Source: Cristatella mucedo
Taxonomy: Eukaryota; Bryozoa; Phylactolaemata; Cristatellidae
Assembly: GCA_009760855.2 (NCBI GenBank)
Contig: WPIO01000013.1
Coordinates: 5,852,001-5,916,000 of the forward strand
DNA length: 64,000 nucleotides
Direction of reading: 5' to 3'
The notes below the pieces were generated by a model, which made no database searches, had not been told where the DNA came from, and was given only the letters and a program-made list of their open reading frames with translations. The translations under genes were made by a program, and so were the position numbers. This document shows positions 40,081 through 50,984 of this stretch, in pieces. Within the stretch, counting starts at the first letter, position 1. Every line of letters begins with the position of its first letter.

Positions 40081-42632
40081 CGCCCAGCGCAGGAAAGAAC
40101 TGCTGAAGTATAGTGAGCAAATCGCTTACGTGTCCAACAGATGCGACAGCATGCCTTGACATCGGGTCGCAGACGTCTGGAGGGTTACTACCGAGGTTTA
40201 CAGGTTATGACATACGAGATTAAAATTTAGTTTTGACAGGAAGTTGATTTAATCGCCAGCTCGTGGTTTGCTCGGTGAGCCGATGCCTGGATGCCTGGCT
40301 ATAGAAGCGAAATAGCCGCCGGTTCGCCCTCCTTGCCCTAGTTTGCTGTTAACCTTTGTGCTGGGAACCGCATCGATCGAGCCCAAGGACCCAGAGTGCT
40401 TTTCTGCAGGACCAGGGCCGGGTAGAACATGGTAGAACCAGGGCCGGGTAGAACATGGTAGAACCAGGGCCACGTAGGGGGAAGACTCGGTAGTACCCGA
40501 GGTAGAGCCGCCTACATTTCCCGTTTTCCCCTGGGCCGTCGTGAGGCAAGCCCCTGTACGACGGTACTGTAAGAGTGAGCAGAGGTCAACATGTACAGGT
40601 AGCTGCAATTGTATACCCCCCTGCTGCAGCTACCGACAGGGGTGAGCAAGGATTCCTGAGTAAGCAGGTGATTTAGCCCAGGTAGGCTGCACAGGTAGCC
40701 TGCACTGGTCGACTGCAGGTGCCACTATGTGTGTTCACAGCATCAAGAACGAAATAGCGCCTGCTCATACACGTGCGATAGCTTTCGCACGCGTGTGTCT
40801 CTGTGTGTGTGTGTGTGTGTTTGTGTGTGTGAATGTGTGTTCAATTGCCTACAACCTTGCACTACTGACCAACTGGCTGAGTCTGCCACTGTACAGAGGG
40901 TAGGGGCGGGGCTCTGGCGCCTCAAGGACACGCAGCATGGCGCCTGCCCAGCCGGGCGTCCACGTTTCTGCCATGCTGCGAAGCCGTGTTTTGCAGGCTT
41001 TAGGAGTCAGCTGGTTCGGCTTGCTACCAGCCTGTGGCAGCAGGGGGTAAGAGAGGGGGTACGACATTTCTCGGGCCGCCTGCTAGGTTGCCTCCAGACC
41101 AGTCTGCATGGTTCCTTGCCACGAATAGATTCCATTAGAGCCTAAGAGCTCTTAGGATAATAATAGCTTTTCGGCTTCGCCGGCAGGGGGAGCAGGAGCC
41201 ACGTCAATGGCCGCAGTATCTGCTGTGAATTAGCTTACTCCTCCTCGGCTTCTCCCTCTGCATTTGCTTTCAGGCCCAAGTGGGTTCCTACTGTTCTGCA
41301 GATAATTGAGCCCAGGCCGTTATAGAAGGCCTGCCTCATAAATGTGCCACGTCACGTCACACAATGTTTGCACTTCTGGCCACGCGCCTGACATCAGCCA
41401 GCAGCAGGTGCCTGCCCTCTGCTGCCGGGCTGCGAGGCTGCCGCCGACAGGCTTCACGGCTCGTGACCTCGTGGCACCACGGAGAAAAGAAAGCCGAGAC
41501 GCTTCGGAGCCTCGCTGCCGACGATCGACCGTCGGGCAGCTCATACCCATGCTTTCGCGTGGCGAGTGAGCATGGGCGTGGCATCGAGATCGATCCGTGA
41601 GCAAAATCCCTAATCTTCGAACTGAACAGGCTAGACAGTCGAGCTGTGGCGGTTTCGACGTCGAGACGCTCGTGGCATCCAGCTAAGCAGCTGGATCTCT
41701 TAGCCCTGTGTAGGGCACGTCGTGCCTCCGCTGCTGCTGCTGTGTGTGCGGCTGCTTAAGCCTCTCATAATCTCATGCAGCTTTGGCCTCGCTCGTGGCC
41801 TTGAGAGTCGAAGCAGGCTGGCAGACTGGACCCTGCAGGTTCCTTGCCAAACTAGGCCTGCTCCCCCACCGGCCCCCAAGAGGCCCGACCTGCTAGGCAG
41901 ACGTGGCCCGTTGGACGATGGCCTAGTGGCTCGGCGGCATGCAGCTCCCTAAGCTTTCCCTGCCCGAGGACGACGATCGAATCGCTAGCGAAAAGCAGCG
42001 TGTGCCTGAGCAAGCATACGTCGGGTTACAGCACCATCTTAGCCCAGTAAGTCAATGCTGGGTAGACGAACGTTGGAGGGAGCCGGTCCTGGCTGGAGGA
42101 CGCTTCATTGCAGCTGATCGGTCGCGGCTTGGCAAAGCAGCTGCACTGCCGATAGCTACTGGCTATGGTGGGGGGCGGCTTCAGCAACACGGTCGATCGT
42201 GGATCTTGATGTGGGTGAGAGCATGGAAAAGTCAGCTCTGGTCAGGGATACCAAGTCGACAGCTAAAGAAAGCTGCGCCTGGCGCACTAATGCCAGCACG
42301 AGTCTGGGTCACGAGGGCAGGAGGAGCAGAAGGCAGAGCAGGTGCGATCGACCGGAGCCACGTGAGAACCTGCAAACTAAACCCTACCCAGGGCCACCGA
42401 GGGCCACCAGCTGCACACTGCTCGCTGCATAGTGAACTCGGGTCGCATTGCGAATTGACGATACCATCGCTAGCTGGAGTTTGTCGGTGCTATTTGTTGG
42501 CACCTTAAAGTGCCAATCGGGCCACGGCAGTCGATGAGAGGCGACCAACTGTGCCGATCGGATTTGGTCGATGGCCGGGTTACCCTGACGGTCGAGGGCA
42601 ATCCGTTCGAGTAGCTCCTCTGCCTACGACAA
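40081..42632. other. unassigned GC-rich region
   Basis: Contains a near-tandem GGTAGAACCAGGGCCGGGTA at 40421-40465, a (TG)n tract at 40794-40838 and a perfect 16-bp palindrome at 41141-41156. Open frame 41939-42508 (189 codons, +) has no recognisable domain. Confidence 0.5.
40794..40838. repeat. (TG)n microsatellite
   Basis: Short TG run with TT and AA interruptions. Confidence 0.9.
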
Positions 42633-42800
42633 AAGCCGTGCCGGTTTGGCCAAGAGACCAAGGTGCGTGCCTCTAACAAAGGTCAAGGTGAACGTGTTTA
42701 ATAATCGAGGTCGTTGGCTTGAGCCCTGTAGCATGCGTCAAGCACCTGAATAGAGATTAAGTTCTCTTAAGGCGCTATACAAACACAGTTTTATTTATTT
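42633..42800 (+). mobile_element. tRNA-derived SINE S2
   Basis: GCCGGTTTGGCCAAGAGACC (A-box region), GTCGTTGGCTTGAGCCCTG (B-box region), then AGCACCTGAATAGAGATTAA, GTTCTCTTAAGGCGCTATAC and a T-rich end. Same order as the copy in Pax intron 1. Confidence 0.78.
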
Positions 42801-43755
42801 CTAATACGGTGTTGACCGTAGCTTGCAACGCTTGCAATGTGCAAAAGATCCAAAGGTTACAATACGCCGAAGATAATGAAACGGCGTTCGGTATACTGAA
42901 CAACAACAAGCTAGCAACAGCACTATTAGAAAATACGGCTACCCAAACTAGAAGAAAGGGGGGTCGCAAGGTCGCAGCAACTCGGTAGCCGCGAGACTCA
43001 GTCAAAGCAGGACAATAAAGAGACAGGCTGCATTTTTGTACAAACACGTTCTGGGTAGATGCACACAGCAGCGCACGTCTTCTGGCTGTGGCCGCAATGC
43101 TATGACCGGCTGATGCCCGCCTGTGCTGAGATAAATTTGCCGACGATATCTCACAGGAGCCCACAGATGCACGTATATCGCGTCTGCGTAACTTCCGCTA
43201 GCCGGCGTTCTCCGCCGGCACGTATTAGTTCGGCGTGAGGCCATGAGCCTCTAGAGAGATTTCAGAGCACCTACCGGTCTGAGAGGGCGCTTCATCATTT
43301 TGGGTGCGGACGACTAATCTATTGAAATGTGCTCAAAGGCGTTTGGCTGCTGCTGCTCCAGCGTCGAAGTCTTGGTATCGGGCGGCTATACATTTTGAGA
43401 TGACCATAACCAACCGTGTAAGGGTGGCACTTCAGTGACCGAGGAGGCGACAGAACGCTTTTCCTACCAGTCGTCGTAAAAAAGAAATCACCGGAAGTGG
43501 CCTTGACCTGTAGCGGTGAGGGGGAGGGGCAGTGCTCCGAGCTTGTCCGACGTCGCTCTCGGGACTCATCGACCTTCACCCAGGCATGGCGTGCCGAGCC
43601 CTCGCGCAGCAGCGGCAGCTCGATGGTGGAGCTGCTCTCTGCCACAGCTGCCAATGTGCTTTTCCCGGCTCTGTTCCTCCTTCCATCGTTATGTAGCTCT
43701 CTTCCCGCGAGACTAGGACTCTCGGACAATGCCAGGCTGGCGTGAGTGTGCTTCT
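42801..43755. other. unassigned
   Basis: No gene, RNA or known repeat recognised. Confidence 0.45.
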
Positions 43756-43756
43756 T

Positions 43757-43825
<69 letters not shown>

Positions 43826-43835
43826 CTTTCTCTCT

Positions 43836-43866
<31 letters not shown>

Positions 43867-44480
43867 ACTCTCACTCTCTCACTCTCTCTCTCTCACTCTC
43901 TCACCCTCTCGATCTCACTCTCTCTCTCTCTCGATCTCTCTCGATCTCTCTCGATCTCTCTCGATCTCTCTCCATCTCTCTTGCTTTCTCTCGCTCCGTC
44001 TCTCTATGTAATTCTCTCTCTCTCTCTCTCTCTCTCTACGGCTCTCTTTGTCTCTCTCTCTCTCTCCCTCTCCCCGTCTTTCTCCGTCTCTCTCACTATC
44101 TGTTTATCTCTCTTGGTCTGTCTATCTTTTACCTCTTTGTGCGGCTCTCTTCGTGAGTTGCATAGTTGCTTTGCACTTCGACCAACATGTTCGCTCTTGT
44201 TCCGATCTCATTCGCTCTCTTCTGATGGTCAGAGATCGTTTGTCGTGCGCTTGCAAGCTGTACTCGTTCATCAGTTCCTCCCCACCTCTCTCCCGTTTGC
44301 TCTGTGTTCGTTCGTTCTATCTCTCTCATTCGCTGTGCCTCTCTCTCTTTCTCCATGTCTCTGTCTCTGTCTGTCTGTCTCTCGTTCGCCATGCCTCTCT
44401 CTACCTTTCGCTTTGTCTTTCTCTCGTTTGCTCTCTCTCACCCTTTCTTTCGCCTTGTCTCTCTCTGTCTCGGTCCCTCC

Positions 44481-44563
<83 letters not shown>
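43756..44563. repeat. long CT-rich tract, about 800 bp
   Basis: Pure (CT)n at 43758-43822 and 44484-44524, with CT-rich imperfect sequence and repeated TCTCGATCTC (43910-43970) between. Gives Leu-Ser-rich open frames of up to 302 codons that are artefacts. Confidence 0.95.
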
Positions 44564-44565
<2 letters not shown>

Positions 44566-45678
44566 CGGCTTTCTTCGGTTCTACTTTGTCGCTCATGCAG
44601 CTGCCTCTTGCAGCCTCACCACGTGTATGCAACGTAGCTACTCAGTGCTCTCCGTGCTGTGCCCATGCTCTCTCTTGCTCTCTCGCGGTATTTTGTTTCC
44701 GGTACATACACCTCGAACCCCTAGTGCTTCCTTCCTTCGTCCGAGGCTTTGAGAAACGACCTCGTTCCCGAATAGTATTCTGCTTCCGCTCACGGCTTCT
44801 GCTAGATATCTAGTTGCCGTACTGGCCGATGGATGGCAGCGATGGATGGCTGCTTGGTATATTGGCAAAGAGCGACAGCTGCAAGTAGCCGCTTGTTTCT
44901 CCATCCAGCAATCAGGCCGAAAAGCGAGAGACAACAACCACAGCGACGCAGCTTCCCAGTTTTGCTTCGATTCAGCTCGTACACAGGAAGCTGGCCAGTT
45001 CATCAGTTCGTCGCATGCTCGAAGAGCTGATGCCTGTCGTCTAGCAACGGAGCCGCGAGGCCACCTTGCTCGCATATGCTTGCTATGCTGGAGAAGTGCC
45101 TTCGAATTGCTGAGCACATCGATTGAGCCAAGGACCTGCCTTGCTCTTCATGCGCTGAGTCTGGGCTAGATTGGATCAAGTAGGGGGTCAAGATGCCGTA
45201 AGAGATAGAACTGCACTTTTTTCCACATGCGTGTTCGTCGTCACGAGGTGTGAGCTAGTGCTGCATTATTGAGCTTATGTCAACATGTACAGGTAGCTGC
45301 CATTGGATTTGCCTCGATCTCAAGCAGGAGCTACAGACGAGGGGAGAGATGAACGCTGCCAGAGAAGGATCCAGCTTGGATGGGGCCATCACTCGCAAGG
45401 TGCCTCTACTTGTTTACAGCAATTGGGCATGGTCGAGCTCCCCATTCTTACCGCAGTGGCCTATTGGCTGCATTCTCTGCAAGCACCGGGGGGGGGGGGG
45501 CGTCGCGCCAGTCGCAACGCTGCCGCCAGCGGCTGCCAGATGAGACTCAGCTGCCGCTATTTCCAGCCTCCTGGCGCTTTCAGCCTGCGCAGTCGTGCGT
45601 TTCGGGCTTTTGGCGGTCTAGCTAGGCTTCATACCGACCGCCTGCAGCGGTGGCAGACCCCCCCTGGTGGCAGACACT
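44564..45678. other. unassigned GC-rich region
   Basis: TCAACATGTACAGGTAGCTGC at 45280 recurs at about 40588, suggesting that the duplication containing repeat D is longer but eroded. No gene recognised. Confidence 0.45.
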
Positions 45679-46485
45679 GCTGGCACCAGCCAGGTAGGGG
45701 ATGGGGGGAGGCTATTGGAGGACACCTGCAATGCCCGTGTTATACTTGTATACCGTGCTTTGAGCCCCGAGTGGCTTCCATTGAGCCTTCCGGCGCTTAA
45801 GATAAGAGCTGGCCTGCGGTGGCGCCTGGCGCCCGGCAGCGGAGGCCGAGCGAGGAGACGCTCCGCCCTCTCGCTGCGTCATCCCTTTGCTGCGGCAGCG
45901 GCGGAGCCTGTCCGCGCTGGCTACCTTTTGGAGATCATTTCGAACCGGCTGACCGGCTCCCGAAGCGCAGTCGCCAACGGCCAGCCCGCTCGGCGGCTGG
46001 CGCAGCAGCAGTGCGTCATGCCGGTGCGTCATGCCGAGCCGGCTCTAGCAGCCTCACTCCGGCAAGCAATGCGTGGCTACTGCAGGGGTGGGGGCCCCTG
46101 GAAGCTGCTCGCGGCATCGATGCTCACGTGACAGCGGGCGAGTGAGTGCACGCTTGATCTGGCAGGGATGCCTCGGCGTTTGAACGATTGCTAGATAGTC
46201 GATCTCTGTTTTGTTTTTGACATCGAAGCATTCCTCGGTACTAGCAAGGCCTGCCACGGCTGCTGCTACTGCTGCTGCGTCGGTTTGGCAGCCGTTAGAG
46301 CGGCCTTGCTTGGATGGAATAAAAACAGGGTTAGCAGGTGCCCGAAGCCTGCTCTGATTAGGAAAGCAATCAGAGCAGCCCCCCACGAGCTGGCAGGCAC
46401 CCGAAAGCCGGTCTCCCCCTGAAAGCGCCACCAGTGCACGTCTAGAAGCCAATCGCCGGTCGGTGGAGCATGTGGCCCCCTAAGC
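45679..46485 (+). repeat. direct repeat D, copy 2
   Basis: Partner of 39255-40080 in the same orientation, about 6.4 kb away. See copy 1 for shared blocks. Confidence 0.85.
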
Positions 46486-46971
46486 GTGCACTGCCAGAGC
46501 AAGCAAGCTTCTTATGCTGCCCAGAGAAGAAATCTTTTGGCTGGTCTGCGGAATGACTGTTGGCCAAGAGATGCACATACAGTGCCGACGAATGGCTCCT
46601 GGCTTGGGGGAAGCACCAGCACGGACCGTCGATGATCTTGGTGTAGGTTCGCGTGCAGAGAACCAGCTGTTCTTAGCGAAATTGAGCCGATTTCCTGAGC
46701 GGGCGGTGCACTATTGCAGGCGAGCTGGCAGCGGCCATCGCAAAGTGGGCAAAGGAAGGGTAGGGTAGGGCAGGGCAAAGGGTAGGTGAACATGCGAGCT
46801 CAATCTCGCTCCGGCCGAGGCTGGTCATACAGCTCTGCGAAGACTTGCCGCTGTTGCACGGAGCCTCTGCAACAACGAAACAAGCTCAACAGCAGAGTTT
46901 TGCTTCACCTGCAAGCATCTGATTGCACTGGCAGGAGGGCCATTGTCAAGGTCATCGGCGATGCGCTCCTG

Positions 46972-47146
46972 TACGTATCGCCGTCTGTAACCCTGCAAAG
47001 CCATAACAAGTAAGTGGGTGCTTTCTTAAGTGAACTCAAAACCTAAGGGGCTTTCGGTACGAATAGAGTAGCCAACATACTTCATCTCACGAAACAAAGC
47101 GAAAGGAAAAAGCATAGCTGAGTCAGGAGAACACTCAAGGAAATAA
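46972..47146 (-). mobile_element. LINE family B copy B4, part 1 (3' end)
   Basis: CGCCGTCTGTAACCCTGCAA and GGGGCTTTCGGTACGAATAG match B3; interrupted at about 47146 by a family-A tail. Confidence 0.82.
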
Positions 47147-47345
47147 GTAATAATAATAATAATAATAATATGTTTGTTATAGCACCCCAGAGAACTCAAT
47201 CTCTTTCTAGGCACTTTACATGTGCTGTAAAGGAAGCATGATCGAATAGTTATTGATAGCATGCTCAATGAACGACAAGCATAACGTGGTTAGAGGTGAC
47301 ACGCACAGAGTCAGTGTGCTAAATTGGACAGTGGCAGCATGCACA
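47147..47345 (-). mobile_element. LINE family A fragment nested in B4
   Basis: (AAT)n tail, CACCCCAGAGAACTCAATCT and CTTTACATGTGCTGTAAAGG, ending at about GCAGCATGCACAG. Family-B sequence resumes right after it with GCATGGGAGTAGCAACTCAG. Confidence 0.85.
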
Positions 47346-47611
47346 GTAGCATGGGAGTAGCAACTCAGGACGGCCGAAAGGATGTACTACCGTCGGCAGC
47401 ATGAGAGTAGTCGCTGCCTAAGAAATGCGAAAGTGAGTTCCACAGTCTAGAACCTGCAGAGCAAAAGCTTCTGTCGCTTATGGTCTTGAAGGGGAGGGAT
47501 GGAACAACTAGTTTCTGTCCCATCTGGGGGCACAAAGAGGCTGAAGCAGATGCAGCAGTTCTACGACACACGGCTGAACCTCTGGAATTTGTTGACTAGC
47601 TTGGTGAGCCG
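47346..47611 (-). mobile_element. LINE family B copy B4, part 2
   Basis: Continues B4: CAGTCTAGAACCTGCAGAGC, AAGCTTCTGTCGCTTATGGT and CACAAAGAGGCTGAAGCAGA, as in B3 at 16880-17000. Confidence 0.82.
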
Positions 47612-47782
47612 TGATGACACACACTGGGTAAGGCGGCTGCTTTTCACGACATCGGTTCCGAAGTCGTGGGTTCGAATCCTGCAGTGGGCGATCCTTTATT
47701 GCCAATGCAATCGGTGGTGATAGCCGTGAAGGCTTTTCTGTTGCTACGCGAAAGAGGCTGTTAAATCAGCTAGTATTTTTCT
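47612..47782 (+). mobile_element. tRNA-derived SINE S1 nested in B4
   Basis: GGGTAAGGCGGCTGCTTTTC, B box GTGGGTTCGAATCCTGCAGT (a perfect consensus), GGCGATCCTTTATTGCCAAT, GGTGGTGATAGCCGTGAAGG and GAGGCTGTTAAATCAGCTAG. B4 resumes after it. Confidence 0.9.
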
Positions 47783-48335
47783 ATAGCCGTGCAGCCATAT
47801 TCACCACAAGCAGCAGAGGTTGCATTCCTTTTTTTCTCTCGGTAGCCTAGCCAAAACAGAATTACTGTAATTCAGCCTAGACAGAAGCCAGGCGCTAGTC
47901 AGATTTTTGAAAGCCACTGTGGTAGACAAAGCCGATTCTGACAGAATCTTGCGTCGTGGCCAACTGTGGAGGTAACATTCATAGTAAAACTTTCAAAATG
48001 TAAGCTGTTATATAGAGGACTCCTAAATTACATGCACACGATGACGGTCGTAAAGCTGAATTAGATTAGAAAAGAAAGTCATTATTATTTCAGCCGTACG
48101 ATTGGGGTGTCTTATCAGTAGGTACTCGGTTTTTCATAATTTAATAAACTGAAAGTTGCCGACTTACGAGTTCAAATGTCTGCAAAGCAAGCATTGAATT
48201 TATCGGTCACTGCTACATAGTCCGGTGGTTTAAATGATAAATACAGCTGGGCATTGTCAGCATAGTAGTAATGGGCGAGTCAATGTGCCAGATGTGTTTT
48301 TCCGGAAGGCTCGGTGTAAATGGAGAACAGCAGAG
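47783..48335 (-). mobile_element. LINE family B copy B4, part 3
   Basis: CCGTGCAGCCATATTCACCA onwards, through CTTATCAGTAGGTACTCGG to TAAATGGAGAACAGCAGAGG, matching B3 17150-17670 but more diverged. RT frame destroyed. Confidence 0.75.
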
Positions 48336-48362
48336 GATAATAATAATGATACATACACATGT

Positions 48363-48655
48363 ACAGAACATCCCCTGACTTGACCACATTTAAAAGAACT
48401 TAAAAACGCCTATTTAGGACAGCATTTAGTGGGTCCCTGTGATTCGTCCTTCATGTGCTACTTCGTGCTGACACTGTGCATGCTGCCACTAACCACATTT
48501 GTATAACCTGTGCATGTAACCCCTAACCGTGCTATTCACGCTGTTTATCAAGCATGATATTACTCACCATTCAATCCCGTTTCCCTTTGCAGCAAATTTA
48601 AAGCGCCTAGAAAGAGATTGAGTTCTCTGGGGGCGCTTTATCAAGTACATTATTA
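48363..48655 (+). mobile_element. LINE family A 3' end, sense (A9)
   Basis: CAGAACATCCCCTGACTTGA, CATTTAGTGGGTCCCTGTGA, CCTAGAAAGAGATTGAGTTC and GGGCGCTTTATCAAGTACAT, then ATT repeats. Meets the antisense copy A10 tail to tail. Confidence 0.88.
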
Positions 48656-48960
48656 TTGTTATATTATTATGTATAGCGCCCTCAGAGAACTTAACCTATT
48701 TCTAAGCACTTTACATCTGCTGCAAAGGAAGCATGGTCGAATGGTTAGTGGTAGCATGCTCAATGACAACAAGCATAACATGTTTAGAGGTGACATGCAC
48801 AGGGTCAGCATGCTAATATGGTTAGTAGCAGCGTGCCCAGCGTCAGCGAGCATAAGCACTCAAAGGACGAATCGCACGGACCCACTACATGCTGTGATAA
48901 ATAGATGCACTTATAGCTTCCTTTAAAAGTCGTCAGAAAAGCTAAAACCACATCAATTAA
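48656..48960 (-). mobile_element. LINE family A 3' end, antisense (A10)
   Basis: From ATTATTATGTATAGCGCCCT through CTAAGCACTTTACATCTGCT to CCTTTAAAAGTCGTCAG. With A9 it forms an inverted repeat of about 300-bp arms. Confidence 0.85.
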
Positions 48961-48984
48961 TGCTTTAACCCTGCAGGTGCGCCC

Positions 48985-49065
48985 GGTGCTCAACTGAGAT
49001 GGAGCCCACGAGCTCGGTCATTACAGGCGAGCACCTTAACCCCAGGGCCAAACCGGACTTGATCG
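48985..49065 (-). mobile_element. SINE S2, tRNA-like part only
   Basis: Minus strand reads GTCCGGTTTGGCCCTGGGGT, then TAAGGTGCTCGCCTGTAATG and GTGGGCTCCATCTC. No LINE-like tail follows. Confidence 0.65.
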
Positions 49066-49167
49066 GAGCGCATGGCGCCATCGTTGCCGAGGCTGCTTCC
49101 GTCGCTGTAACCGAGGCTGCCTTCTTCTACAGGCTCGGTCTTTGCTTTGGCGTAGGATAATTGTACT

Positions 49168-49350
49168 GGTGCATTAGCCGTAATGGCTCACTAGGTAAGG
49201 CGGTTGCTTTTCACGACCTCGGCCACGAGGTCGTGGGTTCGAATCCTTCGGTGGGCGATCCTTTATCGCCACTGCAAGCGGTGGTGATAGCCGTCAAGGT
49301 TCTTCTGTCGCTATACAAAAAGAGGCTGTTAAATCAGCTAGTACTTATTA
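49168..49350 (+). mobile_element. tRNA-derived SINE S1, well preserved
   Basis: A box TGGCTCACTAGGTAAGGCGG and B box GTGGGTTCGAATCCTTCGGT match tRNA promoter consensus. Then GGGCGATCCTTTATCGCCAC, GGTGGTGATAGCCGTCAAGG, TTCTGTCGCTATACAAAAAG, GCTGTTAAATCAGCTAG and an ATT-rich end. RNA polymerase III would read such an element; activity of this copy is unknown. Confidence 0.92.
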
Positions 49351-49684
49351 TTATTCATTATTAACATCAGGTAGAAAAGAACCGAATAATGACCGCCGCT
49401 ATGCAATCGCCAAGTCAAGAGCAGCCCAAGCATATGGCAGTGGCTACCACCACCGGCGACACCACCCTTACCCATAGCCTGCCGTAGCTAACCTTGCACG
49501 CGTACTACAACAGATGCGCTCGGCGCTCGACCCTAGACCCTAGAGAGCTATGGGGGCAGGCTGAAGGAAGGGGGGTGGCGCTGCCATGGATACAGGAGAC
49601 CTAGAGCTAGGTGGTAATATATGGAGCCGTAGGTAGCAGTAGGCACGTGCGACCCTATGCTAAGCTAGGCTTAGCACTAGTTAA
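49351..49684. other. unassigned
   Basis: Nothing recognisable. Confidence 0.45.
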
Positions 49685-49800
49685 TAAGTCCGTCGCAATT
49701 CCATAATGCCTGTCTCTAGATTATTTCATAATAGCCTATCACTATTACACAATGCTTGTGCTAGATTATCACACGATAGTGCATGGTTACGTAGTGGATG
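49685..49800. repeat. dispersed repeat R4, copy 2
   Basis: Resembles 5540-5790 by AATAAGTCCGTCGCAATTCC, ATAATGCCTG, ACACAATGCTTGTGCTAGAT. Confidence 0.45.
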
Positions 49801-49879
49801 TTACATGACCGTATGCACAAGACTTAGACAGGCCTATGAACTTCAGTTTTTCAATAGATGACCTTGACATTCCAGCTAC

Positions 49880-50200
49880 TTTCGCGCTCTGCACTGCTGA
49901 CCCCCTTTACAATTTGTGTGCAAATCCTTTACTTCCTTCTCCCCCATCGTCTGACCGTCTGACCCCCATCGTCTGACCGTCATCAAAGAGATGCTTACGC
50001 GTTAATTAATCAGCGAATTGAGTACAAGGTATTTGCATTGCAGTAGAATGCAAGGAAAATCCATTAAATTAAATTCTGCGCAATTCCTGTTAAACCTCTT
50101 TTTTTTTTAGCAGCACTACTGCTTCTTCCGCCATTTTTGCGGCCTGTTGTTACTGGCGAGACTGCGACATTGCTGCGGCGAGGTAAGCAACTCGTTCTTC
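49880..50200. repeat. dispersed repeat R3, copy 2
   Basis: Shares GCGCTCTGCACTGC, GCGAATTGAGTACA, ATTTGCATTGCA and CATTGCTGC with 7025-7330. Unknown family. 50200-50980 holds nothing further that I recognise. Confidence 0.5.
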
Positions 50201-50984
50201 TGAAAAATGGAATCAATGTTTTGCTGGATCTGCAGTGATTCATCTTTGAACATTTTTTGTTACAGGCTGCAACCCAGTCTAGAGCAGTAGTACCGATAAT
50301 GAAAACGATAATAATTATAACAACAATAAACTAGGTTGTTTATATGTCAGCCCAAAAGGAGCCAATTCTCAATCCTGCTGCTTTCGAACGCTTTACAACT
50401 CACTGCAAGTGAATCAATAACCAAGGGTTGATAAGACGCACGGTGTTGTGCTTAAGCAAAGGCAAGCGTGATGCATGGGGCAGCATTATTAAGCACACAA
50501 GACGACACTCAGGGCTACCAGTTAGTACGACCTCTGGCAGGTAACATTAACTGATTCATGCACAAGTAAATAGGCTAAACGCACCGGAACAAAAAAGACA
50601 AGTTCACGCAGGTGAATGGAACAGATGTGTCTTTAGCTGATACTTAAATGATGCAAGGTCATTACAGGTTGCGACCGATGCTTGGTGAAGTTTCAAATCT
50701 TCGGTGCCTATGAACTGAAGGCCGTATCACCAAAGATTTCAATTCAGTTCGAGGGCGGCGAGATTACTAGAATCAAGGTGGGCTTGTAGCCGTAGGGCTT
50801 CTGTAGCAATCTAGTCAGTTCAAGGTAGTTTAAGGGTTTCCAGGTCGACATTCTGACCGGCTGCCTCGAGCCCGAGCCCGAGCCCGAGCAAACACTTTTT
50901 TTTTTTATGAGTGATCGTCGCTGTTAATACGCGAACCATCTGCTTACCTGGAGCCTATTAATTGACATCGACGCACCAAGTTGC

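Noticed and set aside
41939-42508. 189-codon plus-strand open frame
   Set aside because: GC-rich, no domain, no splice or promoter evidence; likely chance.
43729-44813. Long open frames rich in Leu-Ser (up to 302 codons)
   Set aside because: They follow the CT-rich tract in every frame and have no domain or splice support.
47612-49260. tRNA genes, because of perfect B boxes
   Set aside because: No cloverleaf with paired acceptor stem; the tRNA-like part continues into a SINE body found in several copies.
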